From Gordonia jinghuaiqii (GTDB lineage Bacteria; Actinomycetota; Actinomycetes; Mycobacteriales; Mycobacteriaceae), in NCBI RefSeq assembly GCF_014041935.1, contig NZ_CP059491.1, forward strand, positions 4,278,001 to 4,342,000: DNA of 64,000 nt, read 5' to 3'. The notes under the pieces were generated by a model. It saw only the letters and a list, made by a program, of their open reading frames with translations, had not been told where the DNA came from and did no database searches. The translations under genes were made by a program, and so were the position numbers. Below, piece by piece: positions 1 through 8,132 of this stretch; the stretch's first letter is position 1, and each line of letters starts with the position of its first letter.

Positions 1-408
1 CACGGCGTCGGCGACCTCGGCGGCATAGATGTCGCGGAGCAGCGTCGTCAGGCCGGAGACGGTTCCGACATACCGGACGGTCTCCGAGTCGATCGCCGCG
101 AACCGCCCGGCATGTTCTGCCGCTGCACGCGCGGAGGCCGCCTGAGGCGCGATCGCCACCTCGACTTCGAGGGCGACGACGAACTTCGCCGGATCGTGGC
201 TTCCGGCCCGGAGCAGCGACCGCGCACGCTGCGCGTCCCGTAGCGTCTCGCGGCGCACCACGAGCGGGAACGTCCGCGCGAGCGGATCGCCGGCGACGGC
301 GATCTGGAACTGCGGGCGTCCGATGCTGACGGTGTTGGTGGCGGCGGTGCCGGTGGAGGTGTCGGTGGCACTGTTCCGGGCCGCTGGTGCGTCGAGTTCG
401 ATGGTCAT
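1..408 (-). CDS. Partial gene, possibly C-terminal part of a luciferase-like flavin oxidoreductase
   Basis: The frame is open from an ATG at 408 to the window edge (136 codons), so the 3' end lies outside. The protein opens with a Thr/Ala-rich stretch. A segment follows (VRRETLRDAQRARSLL, then VGTVSGLTTLLRDIYAAEV) that reminds me of the C-terminal part of luciferase-family flavin enzymes. That match is weak, and no N-terminal barrel half is visible. It starts 7 bp after the stop of the riboswitch-controlled PLP gene, so the two are probably co-transcribed, which points to sulfur metabolism. Only the open frame is firm. Confidence 0.5.
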   Translation of the reverse strand, partial: MTIELDAPAARNSATDTSTGTAATNTVSIGRPQFQIAVAGDPLARTFPLVVRRETLRDAQRARSLLRAGSHDPAKFVVALEVEVAIAPQAASARAAAEHAGRFAAIDSETVRYVGTVSGLTTLLRDIYAAEVADAV

Positions 409-415
409 CTGAGTG

Positions 416-1750
416 TTATCCCTCGTCGAGTTCGGGTCGTGTGGTGGGTGCGTCAGCCGCCAGTGCGGTGAGCGCGTCGAGGAGACGGTCGACGTCGTCG
501 GAGGTGGTCCCGGCGCCGAAGCTGGCGCGGACGGCGCCCCCGGGGTGGCCGAGGCGCTTGAGCAGCGGATGTGCGCAGAACTTGCCGTCACGAACCCCGA
601 TCCCGTGTTCGTCGCTGAGATATTCGGCGACGACCCGCGGGGCGAGGCCGTCGACGACGAAGCCGGCGATCCCCACCCGATCGGCGGAATCGGCGAAGAT
701 CCGTAGCGGCCGTACGCCGTCGATCGCGGCCAGCCCCGCGTCGAGGCGTTCGCACAGACGCAGCTCGTGCAGTCCGATCGCTTCCGGTCCGAGGTCGGCG
801 AGGGCGGTGCAGGCCTCGGCGATCGACACCGCACCGAGCACATTCGGCGAACCCGCCTCGTGGCGGGCCGCGCCCGTGTGCCAGGTGGTACCCGTCTGCC
901 GGGTCCCGCTCACGTCGACGTCGAGCGTCGCTCCCCCGCCCGCGAGGTAGGGATCGGCCGCGTCGAACCAGTCCGACCGACCGATCAGGACACCGGCGCC
1001 GAACGGCGCGTACGCCTTGTGACCGGAGAAGGCCAGGTAGTCGATGCCGTGACTGACCATCGAGAGGGCCCGGTGGGCGACGAGTTGCGCGGCGTCGACC
1101 AGGATGCGGGCGCCGTGGCGGTGCGCGATCGAGGCCAGCCTGCTGATCGGCAGGACCTCGCCGGTGACGTTCGACGCCGCGGTCACGGCCAGCAGCGACG
1201 CCGGCGCGGACGCGAGTTCGGCTTCCAGTGCGGCGAGAGTGTCCTCGATGGTGTCGCAGGCGGTGACTACGCGCGCGCGGCGGCGGCCGTCCTTCGGCGT
1301 GCACCACGGGAGGAGGTTGGCGTGGTGTTCGATGTCGAGGACCACGACGTCGGCCGGGGTGATGGAGGCCGCCAGATTGATCGCGTCGGTGGTGTTGCGG
1401 GTGAAGACGACGGTGTCGTCCGGGCGGCCGCGGACGAAGCTCCGCACCGTGTCGCGGGCCGCTTCATAGCGACGCGTGGTGAGCTGCGACAGATGACCGG
1501 CGCCGCGATGGACGCTGGCGTACTGGCCGAGCGCTGCGGCGACCTCGGCCGCCACCGCGCTAAGCGCCGGTGCGCTGGCGGCGTAGTCGAGGTTGGCGTA
1601 GGCGACGGTCCGCCCGTCGGTGAGCGGTACCTGCACGTCGGCACCCACGACCGGCGCCAGCGCCGGGATGAACCGGCCGCGAGAAGCGGCGGTGTCGGCG
1701 GGCGTGACGCGAGCAGAGGACGAAACGGGTGCTGAGAGAACAGCGGTCAT
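416..1750 (-). CDS. Cysteine desulfurase-like class V PLP enzyme
   Basis: A 444-aa fold-type I PLP enzyme of the class V aminotransferase/cysteine desulfurase family. Visible landmarks are the N-terminal YANLDYAASAP, FTRNTTDAINLA for phosphate binding, EHHANLLPW, VDAAQL with the cofactor Asp, and SGHKAYAPFGAG holding the Schiff-base Lys. The C-terminal part has RDGKFCAHPLL, whose Cys could be the persulfide-accepting residue. An earlier in-frame ATG at 1774 lies inside the riboswitch. The ATG at 1750 has an AGGAG 8 nt upstream and is preferred. SAM-IV control suggests sulfur mobilisation when SAM is scarce. Whether it is a true desulfurase, a lyase or a desulfhydrase cannot be decided here. 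Confidence 0.82.
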   Translation of the reverse strand: MTAVLSAPVSSSARVTPADTAASRGRFIPALAPVVGADVQVPLTDGRTVAYANLDYAASAPALSAVAAEVAAALGQYASVHRGAGHLSQLTTRRYEAARDTVRSFVRGRPDDTVVFTRNTTDAINLAASITPADVVVLDIEHHANLLPWCTPKDGRRRARVVTACDTIEDTLAALEAELASAPASLLAVTAASNVTGEVLPISRLASIAHRHGARILVDAAQLVAHRALSMVSHGIDYLAFSGHKAYAPFGAGVLIGRSDWFDAADPYLAGGGATLDVDVSGTRQTGTTWHTGAARHEAGSPNVLGAVSIAEACTALADLGPEAIGLHELRLCERLDAGLAAIDGVRPLRIFADSADRVGIAGFVVDGLAPRVVAEYLSDEHGIGVRDGKFCAHPLLKRLGHPGGAVRASFGAGTTSDDVDRLLDALTALAADAPTTRPELDEG

Positions 1751-1766
1751 GACAAGAGCTCCTCGA

Positions 1767-1884
1767 GAATCCACACTTGCCGCGTCCGGGTTCGGTACGC
1801 AGCCAGGTCGTCACCCGGAGCACCCCACCGTGGAGGAGGGTTGCCGGCCAGCGAGCCGGGGCTTGTCACTGGCACTCATGACCT
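1767..1884 (-). promoter_or_regulatory. SAM-IV riboswitch
   Basis: Read on the minus strand, this leader matches the actinobacterial SAM-IV aptamer as I remember it over most of its length: GTCATGAGTGCCAG, then AAGCCCCGGCT, GCTGGCCGGCAACCCTCC, CGGTGGGGTGC, CCGGGTGA and a final CGGCAAG. Changes from the remembered sequence fall mostly in helices and loops. It ends about 17 nt before the ATG at 1750, so the ribosome-binding site lies just after the aptamer. It probably represses the downstream PLP gene and its partner when SAM is abundant. Confidence 0.9.
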
Positions 1885-1944
1885 ACGACACAGATTCGCC
1901 GACATTGCCCTGACGTGTCAATTTTCATTCAGCGTGATTCGAAG

Positions 1945-1963
1945 TTAGGGCACACTTACCTGT
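1945..1963 (+). promoter_or_regulatory. IdeR/DtxR-like iron box before entC
   Basis: TTAGGGCACACTTACCTGT agrees at 12 of 19 positions with the DtxR/IdeR palindrome consensus. It ends 3 nt before the GTG of the isochorismate synthase, so it must overlap the promoter of a leaderless or near-leaderless transcript. Iron-replete IdeR would then block siderophore precursor synthesis. Confidence 0.65.
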
Positions 1964-1966
1964 AGC

Positions 1967-3064
1967 GTGGCGGGCGTGTCCCCCACAGATGTGTTCGTGT
2001 TGTCGCGCCCGCACGGGACCGTGCGGGGCCGGGGAGTGACCGCTGCGTTCACCGACGTCGACGAGGCGTCGGCATCGTTGAGGTCCGGCGCGGTGAGATC
2101 TCTGACCGGCGCGATCCCCTTCGACGTCGCCGACACCGCGGCGCTCGTGGCGCCGGAGGCGCTGCTGTCGACCGGCACTCCCCTGTCCGGCGGGGCACCG
2201 CTGACGCGTCGTGCGGTCTCGACCGTCCTGCACCCCACCGGCGAGGAGCACCGTGAGCGTGTCGCGCATGCCGTGAAGCGCATCGTCGCCGGCGACGTCG
2301 GCAAGGTGGTACTGGCACGCAGCGTCGACATCGTGCTCGACGACGCGGTACGACCCGCCGAACTGCTCGACGCACTCGCCGGCGGCAACGCCGGCCACAA
2401 CGCCTTCGGTGTCGATCTCGGCGCGGCAACGGGGTCGGGATCGTGGCTGCTGGGCGCGAGTCCCGAAGCGCTGCTCCGCAAATCGGGCCGGACCGTGACC
2501 TGTCACCCGTATGCGGGGTCGGCTCCGCGATCCCCCGATCCGGGAATCGACCGCGCAACCGCCGAGGAGCTGTCCTCCTCGGCGAAGGACCTCGCCGAAC
2601 ACGCCTTCGTCGTCGAGCATCTGCGAGAGCGGCTGACGCATCTGTGCGACGACGTGCAGGCCCCGTCGACCCCACAGCTGGAGTCCACCGGCGAGATGTG
2701 GCATCTCGCCACCCCGATCCGCGCGACGCTGCGCGATCGGTCGACCACCGCCCTCGACCTCGCACTCCTGCTCGGACCGACGCCGGCGGTGTGCGGAACA
2801 CCGAGTGATGTTGCCGCCCAGATCATCCGGGAGGTCGAGGGAGATCGCGGCTTCTACGCCGGCGCGGTGGGATGGTGCGACGCCGCAGGCGACGGCGAAT
2901 GGATGGTCACCATCAGGTGCCTGGAACTCGCCGCCGATCGTCGGAGCCTGCGCACCTGGGCCGGCGGCGGCATCGTCGAACACTCCGACCCGCAAGCCGA
3001 GCTCGACGAGACCGCCGCCAAGCTACGGACCGTGCTGAATGCTCTCGGCATCGGGGAGATCTGA
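1967..3064 (+). CDS. entC: Isochorismate synthase
   Basis: A 365-aa chorismate-utilising enzyme that converts chorismate to isochorismate for salicylate/dihydroxybenzoate siderophores or menaquinone. Landmarks are KVVLARSVD, LLGASPEALL, the Mg-site region CHPYAGSAPR, TGEMWHLATPI, LLGPTPAVCGTP, the EGDRGFYAGAVGW block, and a C-terminal AGGGIVEHSDPQAELDET. The architecture matches mycobacterial EntC. Start is GTG 1967 or GTG 1976; no Shine-Dalgarno is visible and the iron box abuts it, so leaderless translation is likely. The box argues for a siderophore rather than a menaquinone role. No other siderophore biosynthesis gene is in the window. Confidence 0.88.
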   Translation: MAGVSPTDVFVLSRPHGTVRGRGVTAAFTDVDEASASLRSGAVRSLTGAIPFDVADTAALVAPEALLSTGTPLSGGAPLTRRAVSTVLHPTGEEHRERVAHAVKRIVAGDVGKVVLARSVDIVLDDAVRPAELLDALAGGNAGHNAFGVDLGAATGSGSWLLGASPEALLRKSGRTVTCHPYAGSAPRSPDPGIDRATAEELSSSAKDLAEHAFVVEHLRERLTHLCDDVQAPSTPQLESTGEMWHLATPIRATLRDRSTTALDLALLLGPTPAVCGTPSDVAAQIIREVEGDRGFYAGAVGWCDAAGDGEWMVTIRCLELAADRRSLRTWAGGGIVEHSDPQAELDETAAKLRTVLNALGIGEI

Positions 3065-3121
3065 GCCAGGCTCGGCGCCACTTTCGGCCCAGCCGGTGCC
3101 CGATTCAACCCTGGGCCTGAT

Positions 3122-4321
3122 TCAACCCAGTGCCTGATCGAGATCCCCGAGCAGGTCGTCGATGCCTTCGAGCCCGACCGACAGGCGCACGACCGAGTCG
3201 CTGAGGCCGATCGCGGCCCGACCCTCGGGGCCCATCGCGCGATGGGTTGTGGTGGCCGGGTGGGTGATCAGCGACTTCGAGTCCCCGAGATTGTTGGAGA
3301 TGTCGACGATCCGCAGCGCGTTGAGCACCTCGAAGGCGCGCTTCTTGCCGTCGATGCCGTCGTGGTCGTTGAGCTCGAAGGTCACCACGGTACCGCCGCC
3401 GGACATCTGCGAGGTGGCCAGCGCGTACTGCGGATGTGATTGCAGGAACGGGTATTTCACCCAGCGCACCCGCGGATCACTCTCCAGGAACTCGGCGATG
3501 CGCAGCGCCGAGGCCACCGAGGCGTCGACGCGCAGGCGCATCGTCTCGAGGCCCTTGACCAGTGTCCAGGCGTTGAAGGGGCTCAGCGCCGGACCGGTGT
3601 GACGCATCAGCTGCTGCACCGGGCCGTCGATGTAGTCCTTGGGCCCCAGGACCGCACCGCCCATGACGCGCCCCTGGCCGTCGATGTGCTTGGTGCCCGA
3701 GTACACGATGACGTCGGCGCCCAGATCCAGTCCGCGCTGCAGCAGCGGGGTGGCGAAGACGTTGTCCAGCACCACTTTCGCGCCGGCGGCATGGGCCAGT
3801 TCGGACACCCTCGCGACGTCGACGAGGCTCTGCATCGGGTTGGACGGGGTCTCGAAGAAGACGGCGTCGGCGGGCGTGGACAGCGCACGCTCCCACTGCT
3901 CGAGGTCCTCACCGTCGACGAACTCGGTCTCGATGCCCCACCGCGGCAGGATCTCGTTGCACACCACGAAGCACGAACCGAACAGGCTGCGCGCGGCCAC
4001 GAGACGGTCGCCGGCCTTGAGGATCGCACCGAGCGCGACGAACACCGCGGCCATTCCGCTCGCGGTCGCGAAACAGGCTTCGGCGCCCTCGAGCTGACGG
4101 AGCCGCTCCTGGAACATCTCGACCGTCGGGTTGCCGTAGCGGGAGTAGACGAATCGCTCGTCCTCCCCGGTGAACGCGCGTTCGGCCGCCTCGGCGGAGT
4201 CGTAGACGTAACCGCTGGTCAGGTAGAGCGCCTCGGCGGTCTCATGGAACCCCGAGCGGGCCAGACCGCCGCGCACCGCGATGGTGTCCAGCGAAAGACC
4301 CTCGGGCAGTTCAGGACTCAC
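3122..4321 (-). CDS. metZ: O-succinylhomoserine sulfhydrylase
   Basis: A 399-aa Cys/Met-metabolism PLP enzyme that makes homocysteine from O-succinylhomoserine and sulfide. It shows YSRYGNPTVEMFQERL near the N-terminus, FATASGMAAV, FFETPSNP, VLDNVFATP, and the PLP Lys in YSGTKHIDGQGRVMGG. SLITHPATTTHRAMG near the C-terminus is family-typical. The reading frame is open further upstream, but a GTG at 4321 with GGAGG 5 nt before it overlaps the rhodanese stop as GTGA, so this start is chosen. The rhodanese-metZ pair matches mycobacterial gene order and suggests rhodanese delivers or channels sulfide. Confidence 0.92.
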   Translation of the reverse strand: MSPELPEGLSLDTIAVRGGLARSGFHETAEALYLTSGYVYDSAEAAERAFTGEDERFVYSRYGNPTVEMFQERLRQLEGAEACFATASGMAAVFVALGAILKAGDRLVAARSLFGSCFVVCNEILPRWGIETEFVDGEDLEQWERALSTPADAVFFETPSNPMQSLVDVARVSELAHAAGAKVVLDNVFATPLLQRGLDLGADVIVYSGTKHIDGQGRVMGGAVLGPKDYIDGPVQQLMRHTGPALSPFNAWTLVKGLETMRLRVDASVASALRIAEFLESDPRVRWVKYPFLQSHPQYALATSQMSGGGTVVTFELNDHDGIDGKKRAFEVLNALRIVDISNNLGDSKSLITHPATTTHRAMGPEGRAAIGLSDSVVRLSVGLEGIDDLLGDLDQALG

Positions 4322-4731
4322 GATTGCCTCCACGGCAGGTTCTCGGCACGCCATCCCGACGCCCCGCGGTGATCGTTCTCGTCGAGGGCACCCTCGAAGC
4401 CGTCGACGACGTTGTAGGCCTTGCCGAAACCTTCGGCCGTCGCCGCCTGGGCGGCACCGACGGAGCGATGTCCCGAGCGGCAGATGAAGATCACTTCCTG
4501 ATCGTCGGTGACACCCGAATCCCGCAGCTGCTCGACGAAGTCGTCGTTGCGGCGTCCCTCGGGAAAGGTCGTCCACTCGGCGAAGACCGGCCGTTTGCCG
4601 ATGACCTCGAGATCGGGAACCCCGACGAACGACCACTCAGCCTGCGTCCGACAGTCCACCAGGACGGCATCGGGATTGTTCTCGAGCTTCTCCCACGCCT
4701 CACGCGGGCTCAGATCTCCGGCATAGGTCAT
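4318..4731 (-). CDS. Rhodanese-domain sulfurtransferase (Rv0390-like)
   Basis: A 137-aa single rhodanese domain with the six-residue active-site loop CRSGHRS (catalytic Cys first), upstream AVLVDCRTQAEW, and GWRAENLPWRQ at the end. It is expected to carry a persulfide on the loop Cys. The ATG at 4731 overlaps the preceding gene's stop as ATGA. An ATG six codons upstream is possible, but the MTYAGD start matches the mycobacterial homologue as remembered. It is translationally coupled to metZ, implying a sulfur-donor role in homocysteine synthesis. Confidence 0.9.
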   Translation of the reverse strand: MTYAGDLSPREAWEKLENNPDAVLVDCRTQAEWSFVGVPDLEVIGKRPVFAEWTTFPEGRRNDDFVEQLRDSGVTDDQEVIFICRSGHRSVGAAQAATAEGFGKAYNVVDGFEGALDENDHRGASGWRAENLPWRQS

Positions 4732-5273
4732 GAGGAGCACACCTTCCATTCGCCGTTCTCACGCACGACGGTCGTCTCGACGACGTTCTCGGTGTCGGGC
4801 GTGTTGTCATAGTGCCAATGAACCGTGGCGGTCGCCCGGTCACCGTCGACCACGAGGTCGGTGATCTCGGGGATCTCGATGTGCCCGTTCTCGGCCAGCG
4901 ATTGCTTGTTGTCGGAGACGAACTGCTCCTCGGTCACGAAGTCGGCCGCGGCCAGGTCGGCGGCGCACGTGTTCGCCCGGTACTCGGCGTAGTTCGGGCC
5001 GTTGCGCGCGGTGTAGTGGTCGTTGATGGCGTACTGGACCTGCGCGGAGTCACCCACGCGCTCCTCCGGCGGGCGGGTGATGTTCGAGACGACGATGCTC
5101 AGCACCGCGATCCCGACCACCCCGACGGCGACGAAGAACGGCCAGGCGTTCCGCCACATGGGCGGCGCCTCGTCGACGAATCCCTCGTCGGCACCCGGTG
5201 TCGGGACGTTGCCGGACGCGGCGCTCTTTCGGGACGGAGTGTTCTTGCGGCCCCCGCCTGCAGCTTTGGCCAT
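4728..5273 (-). CDS. Membrane-anchored protein with NTF2-like outer domain
   Basis: A 181-aa protein: a basic, Gly/Ser-rich cytoplasmic N-terminus, one hydrophobic segment at about residues 44-65 (AWPFFVAVGVVGIAVLSIVV), then an outer domain of about 115 aa. The pattern of that domain (VQYAINDHYTARN, then ATATVHWHYDN, then VRENGEWKVC) suggests a small cone-shaped NTF2/DUF4878-like fold. The two Cys residues could form a disulfide outside. It heads the operon with the rhodanese and metZ genes (ATGA overlap). The function is unknown; the fold call is by pattern only. Confidence 0.7.
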   Translation of the reverse strand: MAKAAGGGRKNTPSRKSAASGNVPTPGADEGFVDEAPPMWRNAWPFFVAVGVVGIAVLSIVVSNITRPPEERVGDSAQVQYAINDHYTARNGPNYAEYRANTCAADLAAADFVTEEQFVSDNKQSLAENGHIEIPEITDLVVDGDRATATVHWHYDNTPDTENVVETTVVRENGEWKVCSS

Positions 5274-5369
5274 GGCGGAAGTCTAACGACCGCCCCACGG
5301 GGCGGCCCGACCGGCTTGTGCGCACGTCGCGAGGCCCTCGCGGAGGCGTCGTCGACATCACCCCGACGG

Positions 5370-5403
5370 TGAGTAAGTCGACCCATGAGTAAGGTGACCC
5401 TAA
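5370..5403 (+). promoter_or_regulatory. IdeR/DtxR-like box and tandem 16-bp repeat before the siderophore lipoprotein gene
   Basis: Positions 5385-5403 agree with the 19-bp DtxR/IdeR consensus at 12 positions (AAGGTGACCCTAA core). The stretch also reads as two tandem 16-bp units, TGAGTAAGTCGACCCA and TGAGTAAGGTGACCCT, matching at 13 of 16 positions. Two overlapping iron-regulator sites are possible. It lies about 50 bp before the start of the iron-siderophore-binding gene. Confidence 0.6.
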
Positions 5404-5451
5404 GCAAGTCCGGCGAACGCGCCGACCGACCGCCCGACAGCAAGGATCCGG

Positions 5452-6477
5452 ATGCGCACCCGACACCACCGACCGCTCGCACTGCTACTGGCACTGCTCG
5501 CCGCCACCCTGGTCGCGACCTCGTGTTCGCCACCCGCCGAGAAATCACCGGACGGCTCGGCCCGGGTGCCCGCGCCGGAGCCCGGCGCCATCCCGGTGAC
5601 CGTGCAGCAGGCCTATGCGCCTGCCGTGGTCGAGCGAGCGCCGAAGCGTGTCGCCGCGATGGGGGTCGGTGACGCCGACACCCTCCTCGCGCTCGGCGTC
5701 ACCCCGACCACCATCGCCCCGTTCGCCGATCCCGATCAGGCCACGGCCCCGTGGAACGCCGAACTGCTCCGCGACTCGGCACCGGTCGTGCTGTCCAACG
5801 TCTCCGGAGCCTTCGGCGACGAGATCCCCAAGGCGCTCGCCACCGACCCCGACCTGATCACCGCGGTCGGCGCCGATCCCACCCGCGACCAGTTCGACCT
5901 GCTTTCCAAGACCGGACCGACGATCCTGCGGCCCGCACGGTTCCAGCCCTGGCAGGTCCCGTGGGACAGCCAGACCGTCCAGATCGGGACCGCCGTCGGG
6001 CTACCCGACCTCGCCGCACGGAAGGTCGCCGAGACCGAGGCGTTCCTCGCGGGGGTGCGCGCGGAGAACCCGGAGTTCGCCGGCAAGACCGCCGTCGTCG
6101 TCACCGCGAGCCCGACCGGCGGGGTCTCGATCTACGGCCCCTCCGACGGCCGCGGACAGACCGTCGCCGGGTATGGCCTGCGCTTTCCGCCTGCGCTGGA
6201 GAAGGTCATCACCAACGGCTTCTACGGCGACCTGCCCGCCGAGAACCTCAACCTGCTCGACGCCGCGGACATCGTGATCGCCGTGGACTGGGAGGGTTCC
6301 AACGACCGGCTGCGCGCGAACGCGGCCTTCGACCGGCTGTCCGTCGCCCGGTCCGACCGGGTGGTCTACCTGCCGCAAGAGGTCGGTAGCGCCATGTCGG
6401 TACCCACCCTGCTGACCATCCCGTGGGTCGCCGGGCAGGCCGTCGAACCGATCGCCGCGGCCGCCGCGAAGAAGTGA
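5452..6477 (+). CDS. Iron-siderophore ABC transporter substrate-binding lipoprotein
   Basis: A 341-aa class III periplasmic-binding-type protein. It begins with Arg/His residues, a hydrophobic LLLALLAATLVATSC signal with a lipobox-like Cys at about residue 25, then a linker. The TroA/FepB-like fold is indicated by PKRVAAMGVGDADTLLALGV, DPDLITAVG, TGPTIL, and LNLLDAADIVIAVDW near the C-terminus. AAGGA lies 5 nt before the ATG. The iron box upstream and the FecCD permease/ATPase genes 2.3 kb downstream make it the likely receptor for that importer, although fprA separates them. The siderophore is unknown. Confidence 0.88.
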   Translation: MRTRHHRPLALLLALLAATLVATSCSPPAEKSPDGSARVPAPEPGAIPVTVQQAYAPAVVERAPKRVAAMGVGDADTLLALGVTPTTIAPFADPDQATAPWNAELLRDSAPVVLSNVSGAFGDEIPKALATDPDLITAVGADPTRDQFDLLSKTGPTILRPARFQPWQVPWDSQTVQIGTAVGLPDLAARKVAETEAFLAGVRAENPEFAGKTAVVVTASPTGGVSIYGPSDGRGQTVAGYGLRFPPALEKVITNGFYGDLPAENLNLLDAADIVIAVDWEGSNDRLRANAAFDRLSVARSDRVVYLPQEVGSAMSVPTLLTIPWVAGQAVEPIAAAAAKK

Positions 6478-6514
6478 TCGGCACCCGCCGAGAGGCCGCC
6501 ACACGCATCCTCAA

Positions 6515-6530
6515 GTGAGGGTTACCTCAC
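6515..6530. promoter_or_regulatory. Perfect dyad GTGAGG-N4-CCTCAC before fprA
   Basis: GTGAGG GTTA CCTCAC is a perfect 6-bp inverted repeat 128 bp upstream of fprA and 38 bp after the lipoprotein stop. AGGGTTACCT gives partial resemblance to an IdeR half-site. It may be an operator for fprA. It is too short and not followed by T residues, so a terminator is less likely. Confidence 0.35.
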
Positions 6531-6658
6531 ACACGGATTTTGGTCGCGGACACCGAACGCCTACCGTAGAAGGGATAGGCCTTATCCATACGCGCCGACC
6601 TGGGGGTCACCGAGATTTACTCGTCTGTGCGTGCTGAGCAACGGAAGACACCTACTCC

Positions 6659-8056
6659 ATGAGCGAGAACAGCCGCCCGCTGCGGGTTGCGATCGTCGGT
6701 GCCGGTCCCGCCGGGATCTACGCCGCCGACGCGTTGATGAAGTCCGACACCGCCAAGGACCGCGGCGTCAGCATCGATCTCTACGAGCGCATGCCTGCAC
6801 CGTTCGGTCTCATCCGCTACGGCGTCGCACCGGATCATCCGCGCATCAAGGGCATCATCACCGCGCTCCACAAGGTGCTCGACAAGCCGCAGGTGCGTCT
6901 GCTCGGCAACGTCGACTACGGCACCGACATCACCCTCGACGAGTTGCGCGACCACTACGACGCGGTGATCTTCTCCACCGGGGCCACCGACGACCGCGCT
7001 CTCGACATCCCGGGCATCGACCTCGACGGCAGCTACGGCGCCGCGCAGTTCGTCGCGTGGTACGACGGTCACCCCGACTTCCCGCGCACCTGGCCCCTCG
7101 ACGCGGAGAAGGTCGCCGTCATCGGCGTCGGCAACGTCGCCCTCGACGTCGCGCGCGTGCTGGCCAAGACCGGCGACGAGCTGCTGCCGACCGAGATCCC
7201 GGCCAACGTCTACGAGGGCCTCAAGGCCAACAAGGCGATCGAGGTGCACGTCTTCGGGCGTCGCGGACCGGCTCAGGCCAAGTTCACCCCGCTCGAACTC
7301 AAGGAGCTCGACCACTCGCCCAACATCGAGGTCGTCGTCAACCCCGAGGACATCGACTACGACGAGGGTTCGGCCGTCGCCCGCCGCGGCTCCAAGATCA
7401 CCGACCAGGTCGCCACGATCATCGAGAACTACGCGATCCGCGAACCCAAGCAGGGTGCGATCCACAAGCTTTTCCTGCACTTCTTCGAGAGCCCCACCGA
7501 GATCCTCGGCGAGGACGGCAAGGTCGTCGGTCTGCGCACCGAGCGCACCCAGCTCGACGGCACCGGCAACGTCAAGCCGACCGGCAAGACCACCGACTGG
7601 GAGGTCGGCGCGGTCTACCGGGCGGTCGGTTACCTCTCGGACAACCTGCCCGAGATCCCGTTCGACTCGCAGGCCGGCGTCATCCCCAACGAAGCCGGAC
7701 GCGTCTTCGACGAGGGTGAGCAGCTGACCGGCATCTACACCACCGGTTGGGTCAAGCGCGGGCCCGTCGGCCTGATCGGCCACACCAAGGGCGACGCCAA
7801 CGAAACCGTCGACTGCATCCTCAAGGACTCCGAGGCCGGTGTCCTGAACAATCCGAGCAAGCCGGGCGAGGACGCGATCATCGAGCTGCTCGAGTCCAAG
7901 AGCATCCCGTTCACCACGTGGGACGGCTGGTACCGCCTCGACGAGCACGAGCGCGCCCTGGGGGCCGCGGAAGGCCGCGAACGCGTGAAGGTCGTCGAGC
8001 GTGAGGACATGCTCGCCGCCTCCGAGCCGGACAAGGTGTCGCGCCCCACGGCGTGA
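6659..8056 (+). CDS. fprA: NADPH-ferredoxin/adrenodoxin reductase, FprA type
   Basis: A 465-aa FAD- and NADP-binding reductase of the adrenodoxin-reductase family, passing electrons from NADPH to ferredoxins that serve P450s and other acceptors. The FAD motif GAGPAGIYAAD is at residues 14-24. It is followed by PFGLIRYGVAPDHPRIK, the NADP motif GVGNVALDVARVL, VFGRRGPAQAKFT, and TTGWVKRGPVGLIGHTK at the C-terminal FAD site. Length is normal for the family. It sits between the siderophore receptor and its permeases with its own leader, so a role in reductive iron release is conceivable but only inferred. A strong hairpin follows. Confidence 0.93.
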   Translation: MSENSRPLRVAIVGAGPAGIYAADALMKSDTAKDRGVSIDLYERMPAPFGLIRYGVAPDHPRIKGIITALHKVLDKPQVRLLGNVDYGTDITLDELRDHYDAVIFSTGATDDRALDIPGIDLDGSYGAAQFVAWYDGHPDFPRTWPLDAEKVAVIGVGNVALDVARVLAKTGDELLPTEIPANVYEGLKANKAIEVHVFGRRGPAQAKFTPLELKELDHSPNIEVVVNPEDIDYDEGSAVARRGSKITDQVATIIENYAIREPKQGAIHKLFLHFFESPTEILGEDGKVVGLRTERTQLDGTGNVKPTGKTTDWEVGAVYRAVGYLSDNLPEIPFDSQAGVIPNEAGRVFDEGEQLTGIYTTGWVKRGPVGLIGHTKGDANETVDCILKDSEAGVLNNPSKPGEDAIIELLESKSIPFTTWDGWYRLDEHERALGAAEGRERVKVVEREDMLAASEPDKVSRPTA

Positions 8057-8078
8057 TGCGACACTCGCGACAAACGAT

Positions 8079-8110
8079 GAGGGGCGACCGGTTCTCACCG
8101 GTCGCCCCTC
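8079..8110. terminator. Strong hairpin after fprA
   Basis: A perfect 14-bp stem (GAGGGGCGACCGGT and its complement) closes a TCTC loop between the convergent fprA and secreted-protein genes. No long T run follows, as is common in actinobacteria; it probably works in both directions. Confidence 0.85.
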
Positions 8111-8132
8111 GTCGTCGAGTGAGCCGTCTGTA

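Noticed and set aside
1925..2995. Minus-strand frame antisense to entC
   Set aside because: Typical high-GC shadow; entC motifs and the iron box support the plus strand.
3440..4372. Plus-strand frame antisense to metZ
   Set aside because: Shadow frame with His/Arg/Asp-rich composition; metZ motifs are unambiguous.
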